Positions 17,880-28,100 of a stretch of 64,000 nt of DNA are shown piece after piece; within the stretch, counting starts at the first letter, position 1; each line of letters starts with the position of its first letter. The notes under the pieces were generated by a model. It was not told the origin of the DNA. It saw nothing but the letters and a program-made list of their open reading frames with translations, and made no database searches. The DNA comes from Chitinophaga filiformis (GTDB lineage Bacteria; Bacteroidota; Bacteroidia; Chitinophagales; Chitinophagaceae): contig NZ_JAKIRP010000003.1 of assembly GCF_021646545.1 (NCBI RefSeq), positions 124,001 through 188,000 on the forward strand. Reading direction: 5' to 3'. The translations under genes and the position numbers were made by a program.

Positions 17880-18568
17880 CCAGCTTCTGCTTCCAGGAGT
17901 GCTAATCTGGCGGGATCTTTTACAGCAATACTTTTACCGGAAATAGCGATAATGTCGTCCTGTATCAGTTCACTCATGATACGGAAAGCTGTTTCGTAAG
18001 TGGTGCCGGTATAAGATGCGAGGTCCTGCCGGCTCAGCGTCATATTAATATTACCATCCCCATTTGTGCCGAACTTTTTCAGGAGAGCGAGCAGGGCATG
18101 CGCAATACGGCCTTTCACGGGCATATGCACAAGATTGCGCATATTCTTCTCTGATTCCTGCAACTCGCTTGCATAGAACATCATGAGCGCATGCAGGAAT
18201 TCATGATTGACCTTGAGTGTGGCCTGGAAGAAGCTAAGATCTATAAAACAGAGGTCCACTGTTTCCAATGCCGTTGCCGATACGGGATAGACCATCTCAC
18301 TGCCTACCCCCCTATGGCCGACAATGTCACCTTCCTCCGCAAAACGGACGATCAGTTCCTTTTCTTCTCCCCAATGCTTGTGTACCTTTACTTTACCTGC
18401 ATTCACGAAATAGATTCCATTCACCGGCTCTCCTTCCCGGAAGAGCATCTGACCTTTTTTTAACGTGAAATTTTGTCTGTGTGCCGCAATTGCGGGTTTC
18501 CATGCCGGAATACACAACTTACATAACATACAGGATTGCAGATCGCAACCATGTTTATCTTTCTTCAT
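17876..18568 (-). CDS. Crp/Fnr-family regulator with Fnr-like cysteine set
   Basis: A 230-residue Crp/Fnr protein. The cyclic-nucleotide-type beta-roll spans about 30-125, the dimer helix about 125-155, and a winged helix-turn-helix follows (SRQDLASYTGTTYETAFRIMSEL). The N-terminus has Cys8, Cys13, Cys16 and Cys19, the last in LCIPAW, which resembles the LCIPF of E. coli Fnr. An internal Cys107 (VDLCFIDL) sits where Fnr has Cys122. An oxygen-labile [4Fe-4S] cluster is therefore possible. Key recognition positions Glu and Arg of the Fnr helix are kept (YETAFR). It overlaps the cobA stop by 14 bases, so the two form one operon divergent from the nitrate/nitrite reductase operon, its likely target. 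Cluster binding is inferred from cysteine spacing. Confidence 0.9.
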   Translation of the reverse strand: MKKDKHGCDLQSCMLCKLCIPAWKPAIAAHRQNFTLKKGQMLFREGEPVNGIYFVNAGKVKVHKHWGEEKELIVRFAEEGDIVGHRGVGSEMVYPVSATALETVDLCFIDLSFFQATLKVNHEFLHALMMFYASELQESEKNMRNLVHMPVKGRIAHALLALLKKFGTNGDGNINMTLSRQDLASYTGTTYETAFRIMSELIQDDIIAISGKSIAVKDPARLALLEAEAG

Positions 18569-19313
18569 GCCTGTCTATTAATTGCTGCACTGTACCAGCC
18601 ATGTCCTTCAGGTCCACCACTTTTCCCACCACTATTACCGCCGGATTGGACATACCGGCATGTTGTGCCTTAAAAACAATATCTTTTACTGTGCCGGTAA
18701 CCACCTTTTCCTTATCAGTAGAACTGTTCTGGATGATGGCTACAGGCAGATTACTCTTGCCGTACCCTGTAAATATATCCATAATCGCCTCAAGCTTGCT
18801 CATCGCCATCAATATAATAACAGTGGCGGTCGAACGTGCTGCAAGGTCTATGTCTCCGGAGATCTCTCCTGTCAGGGTAGTACCCGTGGTTACCCAGAAG
18901 CTTTCTGTGATGCCTCTTGACGTAAGCGGTATCATCTGACCTGCAGGGGCTGCCAGTGCACTCGACACACCGGGAACGACCTGTACAGGTATACCCGCGC
19001 CTTTAGCAGCGGCTATCTCTTCTGTAGCCCTTCCGAACACAAAAGGGTCTCCTCCCTTTAACCTGACCACATGCCCATGACTCCGGGCGTACGACACGAT
19101 CAGGTGATTGATCTCCTGCTGCGAAAGGGAGTGACATCCGTAGCGCTTACCCACAAACCGGACAACGGCTGCGGGTTTTGCATAGCTCAGTAATGCCTCA
19201 TTAACCAGTGCATCATATAATATGACATCCGCCTGCCGGATGACGTTCACAGCTTTCAAAGTAATCAGCTCAGGATCCCCTGGTCCTGCTCCCACCAAAG
19301 ATAAATATGCCAT
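18555..19313 (-). CDS. cobA: Uroporphyrinogen-III C-methyltransferase (SUMT)
   Basis: A 252-residue cytoplasmic enzyme that methylates uroporphyrinogen III at C2 and C7 with S-adenosylmethionine to give precorrin-2, the first step of sirohaem and cobalamin synthesis. Family motifs are clear: VGAGPGDPELITLKA (7-21), ADVILYDALV, the GGDPFVFGR loop and VVPGVSSALAAPA. Length is that of a stand-alone SUMT without the CysG dehydrogenase/chelatase part, which must be encoded elsewhere. It lies divergent from nirB, whose product needs sirohaem. The downstream regulator gene begins 14 bases before its stop. The ATG at 19313 begins directly at the first beta strand. Confidence 0.94.
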   Translation of the reverse strand: MAYLSLVGAGPGDPELITLKAVNVIRQADVILYDALVNEALLSYAKPAAVVRFVGKRYGCHSLSQQEINHLIVSYARSHGHVVRLKGGDPFVFGRATEEIAAAKGAGIPVQVVPGVSSALAAPAGQMIPLTSRGITESFWVTTGTTLTGEISGDIDLAARSTATVIILMAMSKLEAIMDIFTGYGKSNLPVAIIQNSSTDKEKVVTGTVKDIVFKAQHAGMSNPAVIVVGKVVDLKDMAGTVQQLIDRHEER

Positions 19314-19392
19314 ACGAGATATATTACAATAATATTTATATGAGTAAAATCACACTAATCACTATAAAATTAGAACTCTTATTGCTAATTTC

Positions 19393-19406
19393 ATGATGCA
19401 GATCAT
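19393..19406. promoter_or_regulatory. Palindromic operator candidate for the Fnr-like regulator
   Basis: ATGAT-GCAG-ATCAT is a perfect 5-4-5 palindrome, flanked by TTT and AAA that extend the symmetry with one interruption on each side. The layout matches Fnr boxes (TTGAT-N4-ATCAA) with one change per half-site. It sits in the 195-base region between cobA and nirB, 103 bases before the nirB ATG, where it could control both operons. Confidence 0.55.
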
Positions 19407-19508
19407 AAAAAACGGTACATTTTAAGACTCGATCAGGAAAATTGTTATCATATTAAAGTTTTGAACATATAAAAGCCGTTTCAAATTTATCAACTCAAAT
19501 CTTTGGCA

Positions 19509-22013
19509 ATGAAAATTGTAATTATAGGCAATGGCATGGTTAGCTACAAGTTTTGCGAGAAAATAATCGCCAAATTGCCTACCCGGGCTGCTGAGATCGT
19601 AGTTTTCGGGGAAGAGCCCCGCCCTGCCTACGACCGTGTGCATTTAAGTGAATTTTTCGCCGGCAAAACAGCAGACGACCTCCTGATGGCGCCCGCCGAC
19701 TGGTATGCTGCTAACCATATAACCCTCCATCTGGGCGATCCTGTTCAGCAGATCGACCGTAATACTAAAACAGTTCACTCATATAAAGGTATCACGGAAG
19801 CTTATGATTACCTCGTCATTGCTACGGGTTCTTCGGCTTTTGTACCTCCTATTCCAGGGGTGGACAAAAAAGGCGTATTTATTTACCGCACCATAGAAGA
19901 CCTGGAACTGATGCGCGACTATGCCCCTAAAGCCAAAAGAGGGGTGGTGATCGGCGGAGGACTGCTAGGTCTGGAAGCGGCTAAGGCGATGCTGGATCTG
20001 GGCATTTCTGATACCCACGTCATTGAATTTGCTCCAAGGCTCATGCCCCGGCAAATTGACGAAAGCGGTTCCCGCATCCTGGAGCAGCAACTGAAACAAC
20101 TTGGTTTACAGGTACATACAAATAAGAACACCAGTGAAGTACTGGGAGACGAGACCATCACCGGCCTACAGTTCGCTGATGAAAGCATCCTGGAAGCCGA
20201 CATGCTGGTGATTTCCGCTGGTATCAAACCGCGCGATGAACTGGCTAAACTGAGTGGCCTGGAAACCGGTCACCGGGGTGGTATTGTCGTGAACGAATAC
20301 TTACAAACCACTGATCCTGAGATATATGCCATCGGCGAATGTGCTCTCTATCATGGCATGATCTACGGACTGGTAGCGCCAGGATATGAAATGGCCGAAG
20401 TAGTAGCCACTCATATTGCCGGCGAGGCACAACAGAAAACCTTTACCGGTTTTGATATGAGCACAAAGCTGAAACTGATCGGTGTAGACGTGGCGAGCTT
20501 CGGCGATCCATTTGTACCGGCAGAAACCAGCAGAAGCATCGTGTTTGAAGACACCATGAAAGGGGTTTATAAACGCATCAGCATTACTAATGACGGAAAA
20601 TACCTCCTGGGGGGTATCCTGATCGGGGATGCAGATGCATATAATATGTTATTACAGACGGCTAAAAACAAAGTGGTCCTCCCTCCCAACCCGGAAGACG
20701 TATTGCTGGGCGCCCGTGGTGGCAGCCAGGAGGCCGGTCCGGGAGTACTGGGTTTACCAGACGACGCCATCATCTGCAGCTGTGAAAGCGTGAGCAAAGG
20801 CAGTATATGTGCTGCAGTCGAAGCAGGCAATGAAACACTGGACGCCGTTAAGAAATGTACTAAGGCAGGCACCTGCTGTGGCGGCTGTACGCCAATGGTA
20901 AAAGACCTTATTACCGGCACTATGAAAGCGCAGGGTAAATATATCCGTAATGTTATCTGCGAGCACTTTGCATATTCCCGCCAGGAACTGTATGACCTGA
21001 TCCGCATCAAAGATGTACGCTCTTTTGATGAGGCCCTGGACCACTATGGTCATGGCGATGGCTGTGAAATATGTAAACCTGTGGTGGCCTCCATCATGGC
21101 AAGCCTCTGGAACGACATGATCCTGGATAAAGGAAATGACGTTGTGCAGGATTCCAATGACCGTTTCCTGGCCAATATCCAGAAGGGTGGTACTTATTCT
21201 GTTGTGCCACGCATCCCCGGAGGGGAAATCACTCCCGCAAAATTACTGGTCATCGCCCAGGTGGCCCTGAAATATAATCTGTACACCAAGATCACCGGCG
21301 GACAGCGTATCGATCTTTTCGGCGCTCATCTGAGCGACCTGCCGGACATCTGGGAAGAACTGATCGCCGCAGGCTTCGAAAGCGGCCATGCCTACGGTAA
21401 GGCCCTGCGTACTGTTAAAAGCTGTGTAGGTTCTACCTGGTGCCGTTTCGGATTACATGACAGCGTGAGCTTCGCTATACAGATAGAAGAACGTTACCGC
21501 GGTCTGCGCGCTCCGCACAAGATCAAGTCTGCTGTATCCGGCTGTATCCGTGAATGTGCAGAGGCACAATCCAAAGACTTCGGCATCATTGCGACAGAAA
21601 AAGGCTGGAACCTGTATGTAGGCGGTAATGGCGGTTCTAAACCACAGCACGCTATTCTGCTGGCTTCCGACCTGGATAGCGAAACCTGTATCCGCTATAT
21701 AGACCGTTTCCTGATGTTCTACATCAAGACAGCCGATCCGCTGACCCGTACCGCTACATGGTTGAATAAGCTGGATGGTGGTATCACCTACCTGCGTAAT
21801 GTAGTAGTAAATGACAGCCTGGGAATTGCGGAGGAACTGGACAGAGAAATGCAGGCGCTTGTAGATAAATATAAATGCGAGTGGAAGGAAGTTGTAGAAA
21901 ATCCTGAACTACGCAAACGCTTCAATCACTTTGTAAATGCGCCAGGCGCGAAAGATCCGACTGTAAAATTTGACACAATGCGGGAACAGAAGAAAGCCGC
22001 AGAATGGAAATAA
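19509..22013 (+). CDS. nirB: Assimilatory nitrite reductase [NAD(P)H] large subunit
   Basis: An 834-residue cytoplasmic enzyme that reduces nitrite to ammonium with six electrons from NAD(P)H. Domains in order: FAD/NAD(P) pyridine nucleotide-disulphide reductase (1-400, IVIIGNGMV and GVVIGGGLLGLEAA), BFD-like [2Fe-2S] domain (about 418-475, CSCESVSKG and GTCCGGC), and a sirohaem/[4Fe-4S] reductase part (about 550-800) with both half domains. The cluster ligands are Cys639, Cys645, Cys679 and Cys683 (C-x5-C and C-x3-C). The in-frame TTG at 19503 was rejected for ATG 19509. It is first gene of the nitrate assimilation operon, 44 bases before nirD, and faces cobA across the region with the palindrome. 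Confidence 0.96.
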   Translation: MKIVIIGNGMVSYKFCEKIIAKLPTRAAEIVVFGEEPRPAYDRVHLSEFFAGKTADDLLMAPADWYAANHITLHLGDPVQQIDRNTKTVHSYKGITEAYDYLVIATGSSAFVPPIPGVDKKGVFIYRTIEDLELMRDYAPKAKRGVVIGGGLLGLEAAKAMLDLGISDTHVIEFAPRLMPRQIDESGSRILEQQLKQLGLQVHTNKNTSEVLGDETITGLQFADESILEADMLVISAGIKPRDELAKLSGLETGHRGGIVVNEYLQTTDPEIYAIGECALYHGMIYGLVAPGYEMAEVVATHIAGEAQQKTFTGFDMSTKLKLIGVDVASFGDPFVPAETSRSIVFEDTMKGVYKRISITNDGKYLLGGILIGDADAYNMLLQTAKNKVVLPPNPEDVLLGARGGSQEAGPGVLGLPDDAIICSCESVSKGSICAAVEAGNETLDAVKKCTKAGTCCGGCTPMVKDLITGTMKAQGKYIRNVICEHFAYSRQELYDLIRIKDVRSFDEALDHYGHGDGCEICKPVVASIMASLWNDMILDKGNDVVQDSNDRFLANIQKGGTYSVVPRIPGGEITPAKLLVIAQVALKYNLYTKITGGQRIDLFGAHLSDLPDIWEELIAAGFESGHAYGKALRTVKSCVGSTWCRFGLHDSVSFAIQIEERYRGLRAPHKIKSAVSGCIRECAEAQSKDFGIIATEKGWNLYVGGNGGSKPQHAILLASDLDSETCIRYIDRFLMFYIKTADPLTRTATWLNKLDGGITYLRNVVVNDSLGIAEELDREMQALVDKYKCEWKEVVENPELRKRFNHFVNAPGAKDPTVKFDTMREQKKAAEWK

Positions 22014-22057
22014 TCGCTCAGTTCATTAAAAGACATTCATCAATAAACAGATAACTT

Positions 22058-22426
22058 ATGTCCACCGCCATTAGCACAAACACAACCGTAGAATGGTTCT
22101 TTGCCTGTAACGTGATAGACGTTCCGCCAAACGGAGGAGTATGCGTAAAGTATGATGATGTACAAATTGCATTGTTCCGCTTTGCCAGACGCGATGCATG
22201 GTATGCAACACAAAACATGTGCCCTCATCGCCAGCAGATGGCACTCAGCCGCGGCATGACCGGCACACACGACGGAGAGCCAAAAGTGGCTTGTCCGTTC
22301 CATAAGAAAACATTCTCTCTCGAAGACGGCCGTTGCCTGTCTGACGAGACAGAATGCTCCCTCACCACCTACCCTGTCAGGGTTGAAAACGATAAGGTGT
22401 ACATAGGGATCATGCAGGAAGCATAA
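22058..22426 (+). CDS. nirD: Nitrite reductase small subunit, Rieske type
   Basis: A 122-residue Rieske-fold protein that partners NirB. Both Rieske ligand motifs are intact: C-P-H in NMCPHRQQ (about residues 53-58) and C-P-F-H in ACPFHKK (about 86-92). Many enterobacterial NirD proteins have lost these ligands, so this subunit may hold a real [2Fe-2S] cluster. The gene follows nirB by 44 bases and precedes the porin by 53. Identity is strong from fold pattern and context. Confidence 0.92.
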   Translation: MSTAISTNTTVEWFFACNVIDVPPNGGVCVKYDDVQIALFRFARRDAWYATQNMCPHRQQMALSRGMTGTHDGEPKVACPFHKKTFSLEDGRCLSDETECSLTTYPVRVENDKVYIGIMQEA

Positions 22427-22479
22427 TATCAGCAGAGAGCGGGAATATCTCTTATTGCTCACATTATCAACCAAACTGC

Positions 22480-23835
22480 ATGAAACATTTATTCTCAGCG
22501 GGTTTCTTCTACCTGCTCTGTATGTTTTTTTTCCGTCCGTCAGCGCATGCACAATTGACGCTGGGCGCTCAACTCCGAACGCGCACCGAACTAAAGGACG
22601 GCCAGGGGACACCGCTGCCGCAAGGCTCCTCCCCCGCCTTTTTCACCTCCCAGCGCAGCCGCCTGTATGCAGGCTTCAGTGGCTACCGTTTTAAGCTGGG
22701 ATTGACAGTACAGGACGTCCGTATATGGGGACAGGACGCATCCACCATTAACAAGGTCACTACACAGGAGAACAATGGACTGCTGGTACACGAAGCCTGG
22801 GCTGAAATTATGCTGCTGGACACAGCAGTAAAAAACAGGAACCTGAGCCTCAAGATCGGCAGGCAAGAAATTATGTATGACGACAGCCGCCTGCTGGGAA
22901 ACCTCGACTGGGCGCAACAAGGCCGCCGGCACGATGCAGCGGTGCTGAAGTATGAAACAGGACCATATACTTTACACCTGGGCGCTGCTTTCAACCAGAA
23001 TAAGGAAAATGCAGCCGGCACAGTTTACAATCCCACTCCCCCGGGAAATTATACCGCTACAACAAATGGTGGCACCATGTATAAAAGCCTGGAGTACCTG
23101 TATGGCGCAAGAAAACTATCTGCAGGAAATATCTCGTTTTTATTCCTCGCTGATCAGTTCTCCAAATTCCATGCAGACAGCACAGGCGTTAAGATCTGGG
23201 ATAAAGGCGTACACACACGCATGACAACCGGGTTATACTTTATTAATACGTTCAACAAGCTGACGCTTACTGCCGCAGGATATTACCAGTTCGGAAAGAA
23301 CGCCAATGCTCAGCAGCTCAGCGCCGGATTATTATCTGCAGCTTTTCAATACCAGCTGTGCAAATCTTTCAGCGCCGGTCTGGGTGCGGATTATACCACC
23401 GGTGGCGTCAACGCAGCAGGCAAGAGCCATGCATTCGATCCGCTGTATGGTACACCGCATAAATTCTGGGGATATATGGACTACTTTTATGTAGCCAGCG
23501 GATTCGGTAACCGGGGCCTGCAGGATTACTACCTGAAAACAAAATATAAGGCGGGACCAAAGTTCTTGCTGACCGGAGATGTGCATGAATTCTACAGTGC
23601 AAGTGATGTGGTGGCAAATGGCGCTTCACTTAGCCGGAGGTTCGGCACGGAAGCTGATCTGGTAGCCACGTATTCCCTCACGAAGGTGATATCTTTTGAA
23701 GCAGGATATAGTCACTTCTGGAATACAGCTTCGCTGACTTCTCCCGCAGTGAAGAACGTCTCCAATGCACAAAGTAACAGCAACTGGGCGTATGTATCAG
23801 TTAACATCAGACCGGAGATGATCTTCAATAAGTAA
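22480..23835 (+). CDS. Outer-membrane porin, alginate_exp family, in nitrate operon
   Basis: A 451-residue protein with a signal peptide cleaved about AHA/Q (residues 22-25) and a C-terminal region of alternating amphipathic beta strands with aromatic girdles, as in beta-barrel porins. The pattern (LRTRTELKDGQG near the N-terminus, then IKIGRQEI-like KIGRQEIMYDD at about 125-135) matches the alginate export/AlgE-like porin family. Despite that family name, its position between nirD and the NarK-type transporter suggests passage of nitrate or nitrite through the outer membrane. The specificity is inference. No TonB box or plug domain is present. Confidence 0.8.
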   Translation: MKHLFSAGFFYLLCMFFFRPSAHAQLTLGAQLRTRTELKDGQGTPLPQGSSPAFFTSQRSRLYAGFSGYRFKLGLTVQDVRIWGQDASTINKVTTQENNGLLVHEAWAEIMLLDTAVKNRNLSLKIGRQEIMYDDSRLLGNLDWAQQGRRHDAAVLKYETGPYTLHLGAAFNQNKENAAGTVYNPTPPGNYTATTNGGTMYKSLEYLYGARKLSAGNISFLFLADQFSKFHADSTGVKIWDKGVHTRMTTGLYFINTFNKLTLTAAGYYQFGKNANAQQLSAGLLSAAFQYQLCKSFSAGLGADYTTGGVNAAGKSHAFDPLYGTPHKFWGYMDYFYVASGFGNRGLQDYYLKTKYKAGPKFLLTGDVHEFYSASDVVANGASLSRRFGTEADLVATYSLTKVISFEAGYSHFWNTASLTSPAVKNVSNAQSNSNWAYVSVNIRPEMIFNK

Positions 23836-23868
23836 ACAACATTGTTTAATCAGGATATTTTTTTCAAC

Positions 23869-25173
23869 ATGAATACTCAACAACCGCTAAATAAACTTCC
23901 TCTCTTTTCACTGAGCTCGGTGCAGATGCGTACATTTCACACCACCTGGCTGATGTTCTTCGTCTGTTTCTTCGGCTGGTTCGGTCTGGCGCCGCTAATG
24001 CCTACCATCAGGGAAGACCTTGGACTAACAAAATCGCAGGTAGGTAACATCATCATTGCTTCTGTATCCAGCACTATTATCGCACGACTGATCATCGGCA
24101 AATTGTGCGATACCTGGGGGCCACGTAAGACTGCTATACGGCTGTTGATAGCAGGTTCCCTGCCGGTGTTTCTGGTAGGACTGGCGCATGATTATACAAC
24201 GTTCCTGTTGTTTCGCCTTGCCATCGGCGTGATAGGCGCTTCTTTTGTAATAACACAGTTCCATACATCCATGATGTTTGCAGCGAATATAAAAGGTACT
24301 GCCAATGCCGTTACCGGCGGATGGGGTAACCTCGGCGGAGGTGTGACCAATATGGTGATGCCGCTCATCTTTGCTGCCATTGTCGGATTCGGATATACCA
24401 AACAGGAAGCATGGCGTTTTGCGATGATCGTACCGGGTGTTATGATGCTGATAGTAGCATGGATGTACCATCGTTTTACCAAGGACACGCCTGCAGGTAA
24501 TTTCGATGAGATTGACCGTAGCAATAACGTTAAAGCCAAGACCGACTGGACCATACTGGGCGACTGGCGCATTTGGGCCCTGACATTGGCTTACGGTATG
24601 TGCTTCGGTATGGAGATCACATTTGACAACGTTGCCTCTTTACACTTCGTGGATACCTTCCATCTGTCACAGAGCAGCGCTGGTTTCTGGGCGGGTATCT
24701 TTGGTGCCATGAACATTTTTGCAAGAGCCCTGGGAGGTATCGTATCAGATAAAGTAGGCGCTAAGACAGGTATGAAAGGAAAAGGTATCCTGCTGGCAAT
24801 TGTATTGCTGCTGGAAGGTATCGGGCTGCTGCTGTTTGCACAGGCAGGCTCCCTGGCGCTGGCCATCATATCCATGCTCAGTTTCGCACTGTTCCTGAAA
24901 ATGGCCAATGGCGCCACCTATGGTATTGTGCCTTTTATCAATGAAAAAAATGTAGGGCTGGTAAGTGGTATCGTAGGTGCTGGTGGTAACCTCGGTGGTA
25001 TGTTGTTTGGCTTCCTTTTCAAGTCCGAAAGCATCACTTATGTAGAAGCATTTACTTATATCGGTTATATCGTGATAGCTGTATCATTTATAGTAATGAT
25101 CACAAAGTTCATTAAGAAACCTGCTGCAGAAACGGCCGCATCTACCGCCGGAAATGTAGCATTTGCTGAATAA
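23869..25173 (+). CDS. MFS nitrate/nitrite transporter (NarK/NasA family)
   Basis: A 434-residue inner-membrane protein with about 12 membrane segments. Two NNP-family signature loops are present: GGWGNLGGGVTNMVMP (about residues 153-168) and GAGGNLGGMLFG (about 373-384), the glycine-rich nitrate motifs of transmembrane helices 5 and 11. It imports nitrate for the reductase encoded next. TTG at 23842 opens the frame, but ATG 23869 gives a normal cytoplasmic N-terminus. The downstream reductase starts one base after its stop, so the genes are coupled. Confidence 0.93.
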   Translation: MNTQQPLNKLPLFSLSSVQMRTFHTTWLMFFVCFFGWFGLAPLMPTIREDLGLTKSQVGNIIIASVSSTIIARLIIGKLCDTWGPRKTAIRLLIAGSLPVFLVGLAHDYTTFLLFRLAIGVIGASFVITQFHTSMMFAANIKGTANAVTGGWGNLGGGVTNMVMPLIFAAIVGFGYTKQEAWRFAMIVPGVMMLIVAWMYHRFTKDTPAGNFDEIDRSNNVKAKTDWTILGDWRIWALTLAYGMCFGMEITFDNVASLHFVDTFHLSQSSAGFWAGIFGAMNIFARALGGIVSDKVGAKTGMKGKGILLAIVLLLEGIGLLLFAQAGSLALAIISMLSFALFLKMANGATYGIVPFINEKNVGLVSGIVGAGGNLGGMLFGFLFKSESITYVEAFTYIGYIVIAVSFIVMITKFIKKPAAETAASTAGNVAFAE

Positions 25174-25174
25174 C

Positions 25175-28100
25175 ATGACAGGCAATCATCAACATAATAA
25201 ACTCCCTGCGGGCAGTTACCGTAGCACCTGCTGTTATTGCGGTGTAGGTTGCGGTATTATTGTACACAGGGACAGGCAGGGCAAACTTAGCGTGGAGGGA
25301 GACAAAGACCATCCGGTGAACAGGGGCATGCTTTGCTCGAAAGGCATGAACCTCCATTACACCGTGATGGACACATCAGACAGGCTTTATTACCCGGAAA
25401 TGCGCTACCACCGGCATATGCCACGGCAGCGCGTTTCCTGGGATCAGGCGCTGGAGCGTACCGCTGCAGTGTTCAGCCAGATGATAGCACAGTATGGTCC
25501 TGAATCTGTCGCTTTCTATGCTTCCGGCCAATGCCTGACGGAAGAATATTATGTGGTGAATAAACTGATCAAAGGATTCATTGGCAGTAACAACATAGAC
25601 ACAAACTCACGTCTGTGTATGAGCAGCGCAGTGGCTGCCTATAAACTGTCACTGGGTGAAGACAGTGTGCCTGGAAATTACGATGATATAGAACAGACAG
25701 ATTGCATATTCGTAGCCGGCGCCAATCCCGCCTGGTGTCATCCGATACTGTGGCGCAGGATAGAGGCTGCAAAGGCGAAAAACCCAGCGCTGAAGATCAT
25801 TGTGAGCGATCCGCGTGTGACGCAGACCTGCGCAATAGCAGATATTCATCTGCAACTGATGCCCGGTACAGATATCGTACTGCATCACGCTATTGGCAGG
25901 CTGCTGATAGAAGCCGGTCATACCGATCACAATTTTATTCAGCAACACACAGAAGGTTTTGCGAAATACCGGGATACTGTCATGCAGCGCAGCATTAGCA
26001 GCGCGGCAGCAGTATGCGGTATTTCGGAAGACCTGATCTATGAGGCGGCCGCCACGATCGGCCAGGCCAAAGGTTTTATGACCATGTGGACAATGGGATT
26101 GAACCAGAGTGCTGTGGGCGTTAACAAAAACCTGAGCCTTATTAATCTCAACCTCATCACCGGTAAGATCGGAAAACCCGGCTGCGGACCATTCTCGCTG
26201 ACCGGTCAGCCTAATGCTATGGGCGGACGGGAAGTAGGTGGTCTTTCCAATATGCTGCCGGCACACCGTGTGCTGGATAATCCTGCACACCGGAAAGAAG
26301 TACAGGAGTTCTGGGGAGGTACTACTATCTCTGACAAGCCCGGTCTGACCGCTACGGAAATGTTTGAAGCATTGAATGATGGCCGGCTGAAAGCGATCTG
26401 GATCATGTGTACCAACCCGCTGGTAAGCCTCCCCGACGCACGTATGGCGGAAGCGGCTTTACAGAAGGCAAAGTTTGTTGTTGTACAGGAAATATCTTCC
26501 AAACCGGAAACATTACGTTATGCAGACGTGGTGCTTCCTGCTGCCGCATGGACAGAAAAGGAAGGCACTATGACCAATGCAGAAAGGCGTATCACTTATC
26601 TGCAAAAGATAAATGACGCCCCTGGCGAAGCATTGCCGGATGCAGAGATCATCTGCCGCTTTGCCCGGAAAATGGGATATCAGGGGTTTGACTATGAAAA
26701 TCCGGCTGCAATATATGCGGAACATTGCCGCCTGACCACCGGGACCAATATTGACGTAAGTGGCGTTAGCTATGAGCTGCTGAAAGAAAAAAGATCTTTG
26801 CAATGGCCTTATCCCGCCGGAGGTGCAGATCAGGGTACACCAAGACTGTTTACTGATCATAAATTTTATACCGCGTCCACCAAAGCGATCATTCATGCTG
26901 TTCCTGATGATAACCGTTCAGCACCACCTGATCCGCAATGGCCGCTCATCCTTACTACAGGCCGTATCCGCGATCAGTGGCATACCATGAGCAAGACGGG
27001 TAAGGTCAGCAAACTGAAACAACATATTCCGGCGCCGCTGCTGGAGATCCATCCGGAAGATGCGATGGACAGAGATATCAGAGAAGGAGATATCGTGGAG
27101 ATATTCAGTGAGAATGGCGTTGTGCGCGTAAAAGCACAGTTAAGCAAATCCATTAAAAAAGGAGTGGTTTTCCTGCCCATGCACTGGGGCAAGATACTTG
27201 ACAACGATCTGAACAGGGCTAACAATCTTACCAACCGGCTGGTAGATAAGATCTCGAAACAACCGGATCTGAAGTATACTGCCGTGCAGGTAAAACTTTA
27301 TCAGAAGGAGGCACAGAAGATCGTTATCATCGGTGCTGGTGCAGGCGCCTGTGGATTTGTAAAGGCTTATCGCGCAATAAACACTACCGATACCATCACG
27401 GTATTCAGTAAAGAGGACCAGCCTTTCTATAACCGGGTGATGTTACCCGATTACATCAGTGGCACCCAGCAATGGGCCCAGCTGGTAAAGATGACAGACG
27501 AAGAAGAAAACATGCTGGATATTACCCTGCACAGAGGTGTTAGTGTTCATGAAATAGATCGTGAGCAGAAAACGGTAACAGACAGCAATGGCAACATACA
27601 TGCGTATGATATATTGATCATGGCCATGGGTAGCCGTGCGGCCACCCTCAGAGATACTCCTCCGCTCGAGGGCATCTTTACCATGCGTAACCGGCGTGAT
27701 GCAGATGCATTCGTCAGGCATATTGACCCTGCAGCAGGAAAAGTGATGATAGTTGGTGGCGGACTGCTGGGTATTGAATTAGCTGCTTCACTAAGAGAAA
27801 TGGATATAGACGTGGCCGTTGTACAACGCACGTCTAAACTGATGGACCGACAGCTGGATGCCCTCGGCAGCCAGCTGTTATTTGAAGAGCTGACAGACCG
27901 TGGAATAGAGATCCTGTACAACGATGAGATAGAGCGTTTTACCGGCCTCAATAAACTTGATGGCATACGGCTGAAAAGCGGCAGGCACGTGCCTTGTCAG
28001 GCTGTCGTGATGTCGATAGGGACCGTGCCTAATATTGAACTGGCACGTGCCACTCATCTGCTTTGCAAGAGAGGCGTGGTAGTAAATGAATACCTGCAGA

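Noticed and set aside
19503..19508. TTG start two codons before the nirB ATG
   Set aside because: The ATG at 19509 begins directly at the FAD-binding strand; the extension adds nothing.
19314..19508. Molybdenum-cofactor or other riboswitch in front of the nitrate operon
   Set aside because: No conserved riboswitch architecture was recognisable; only the short palindrome stands out.
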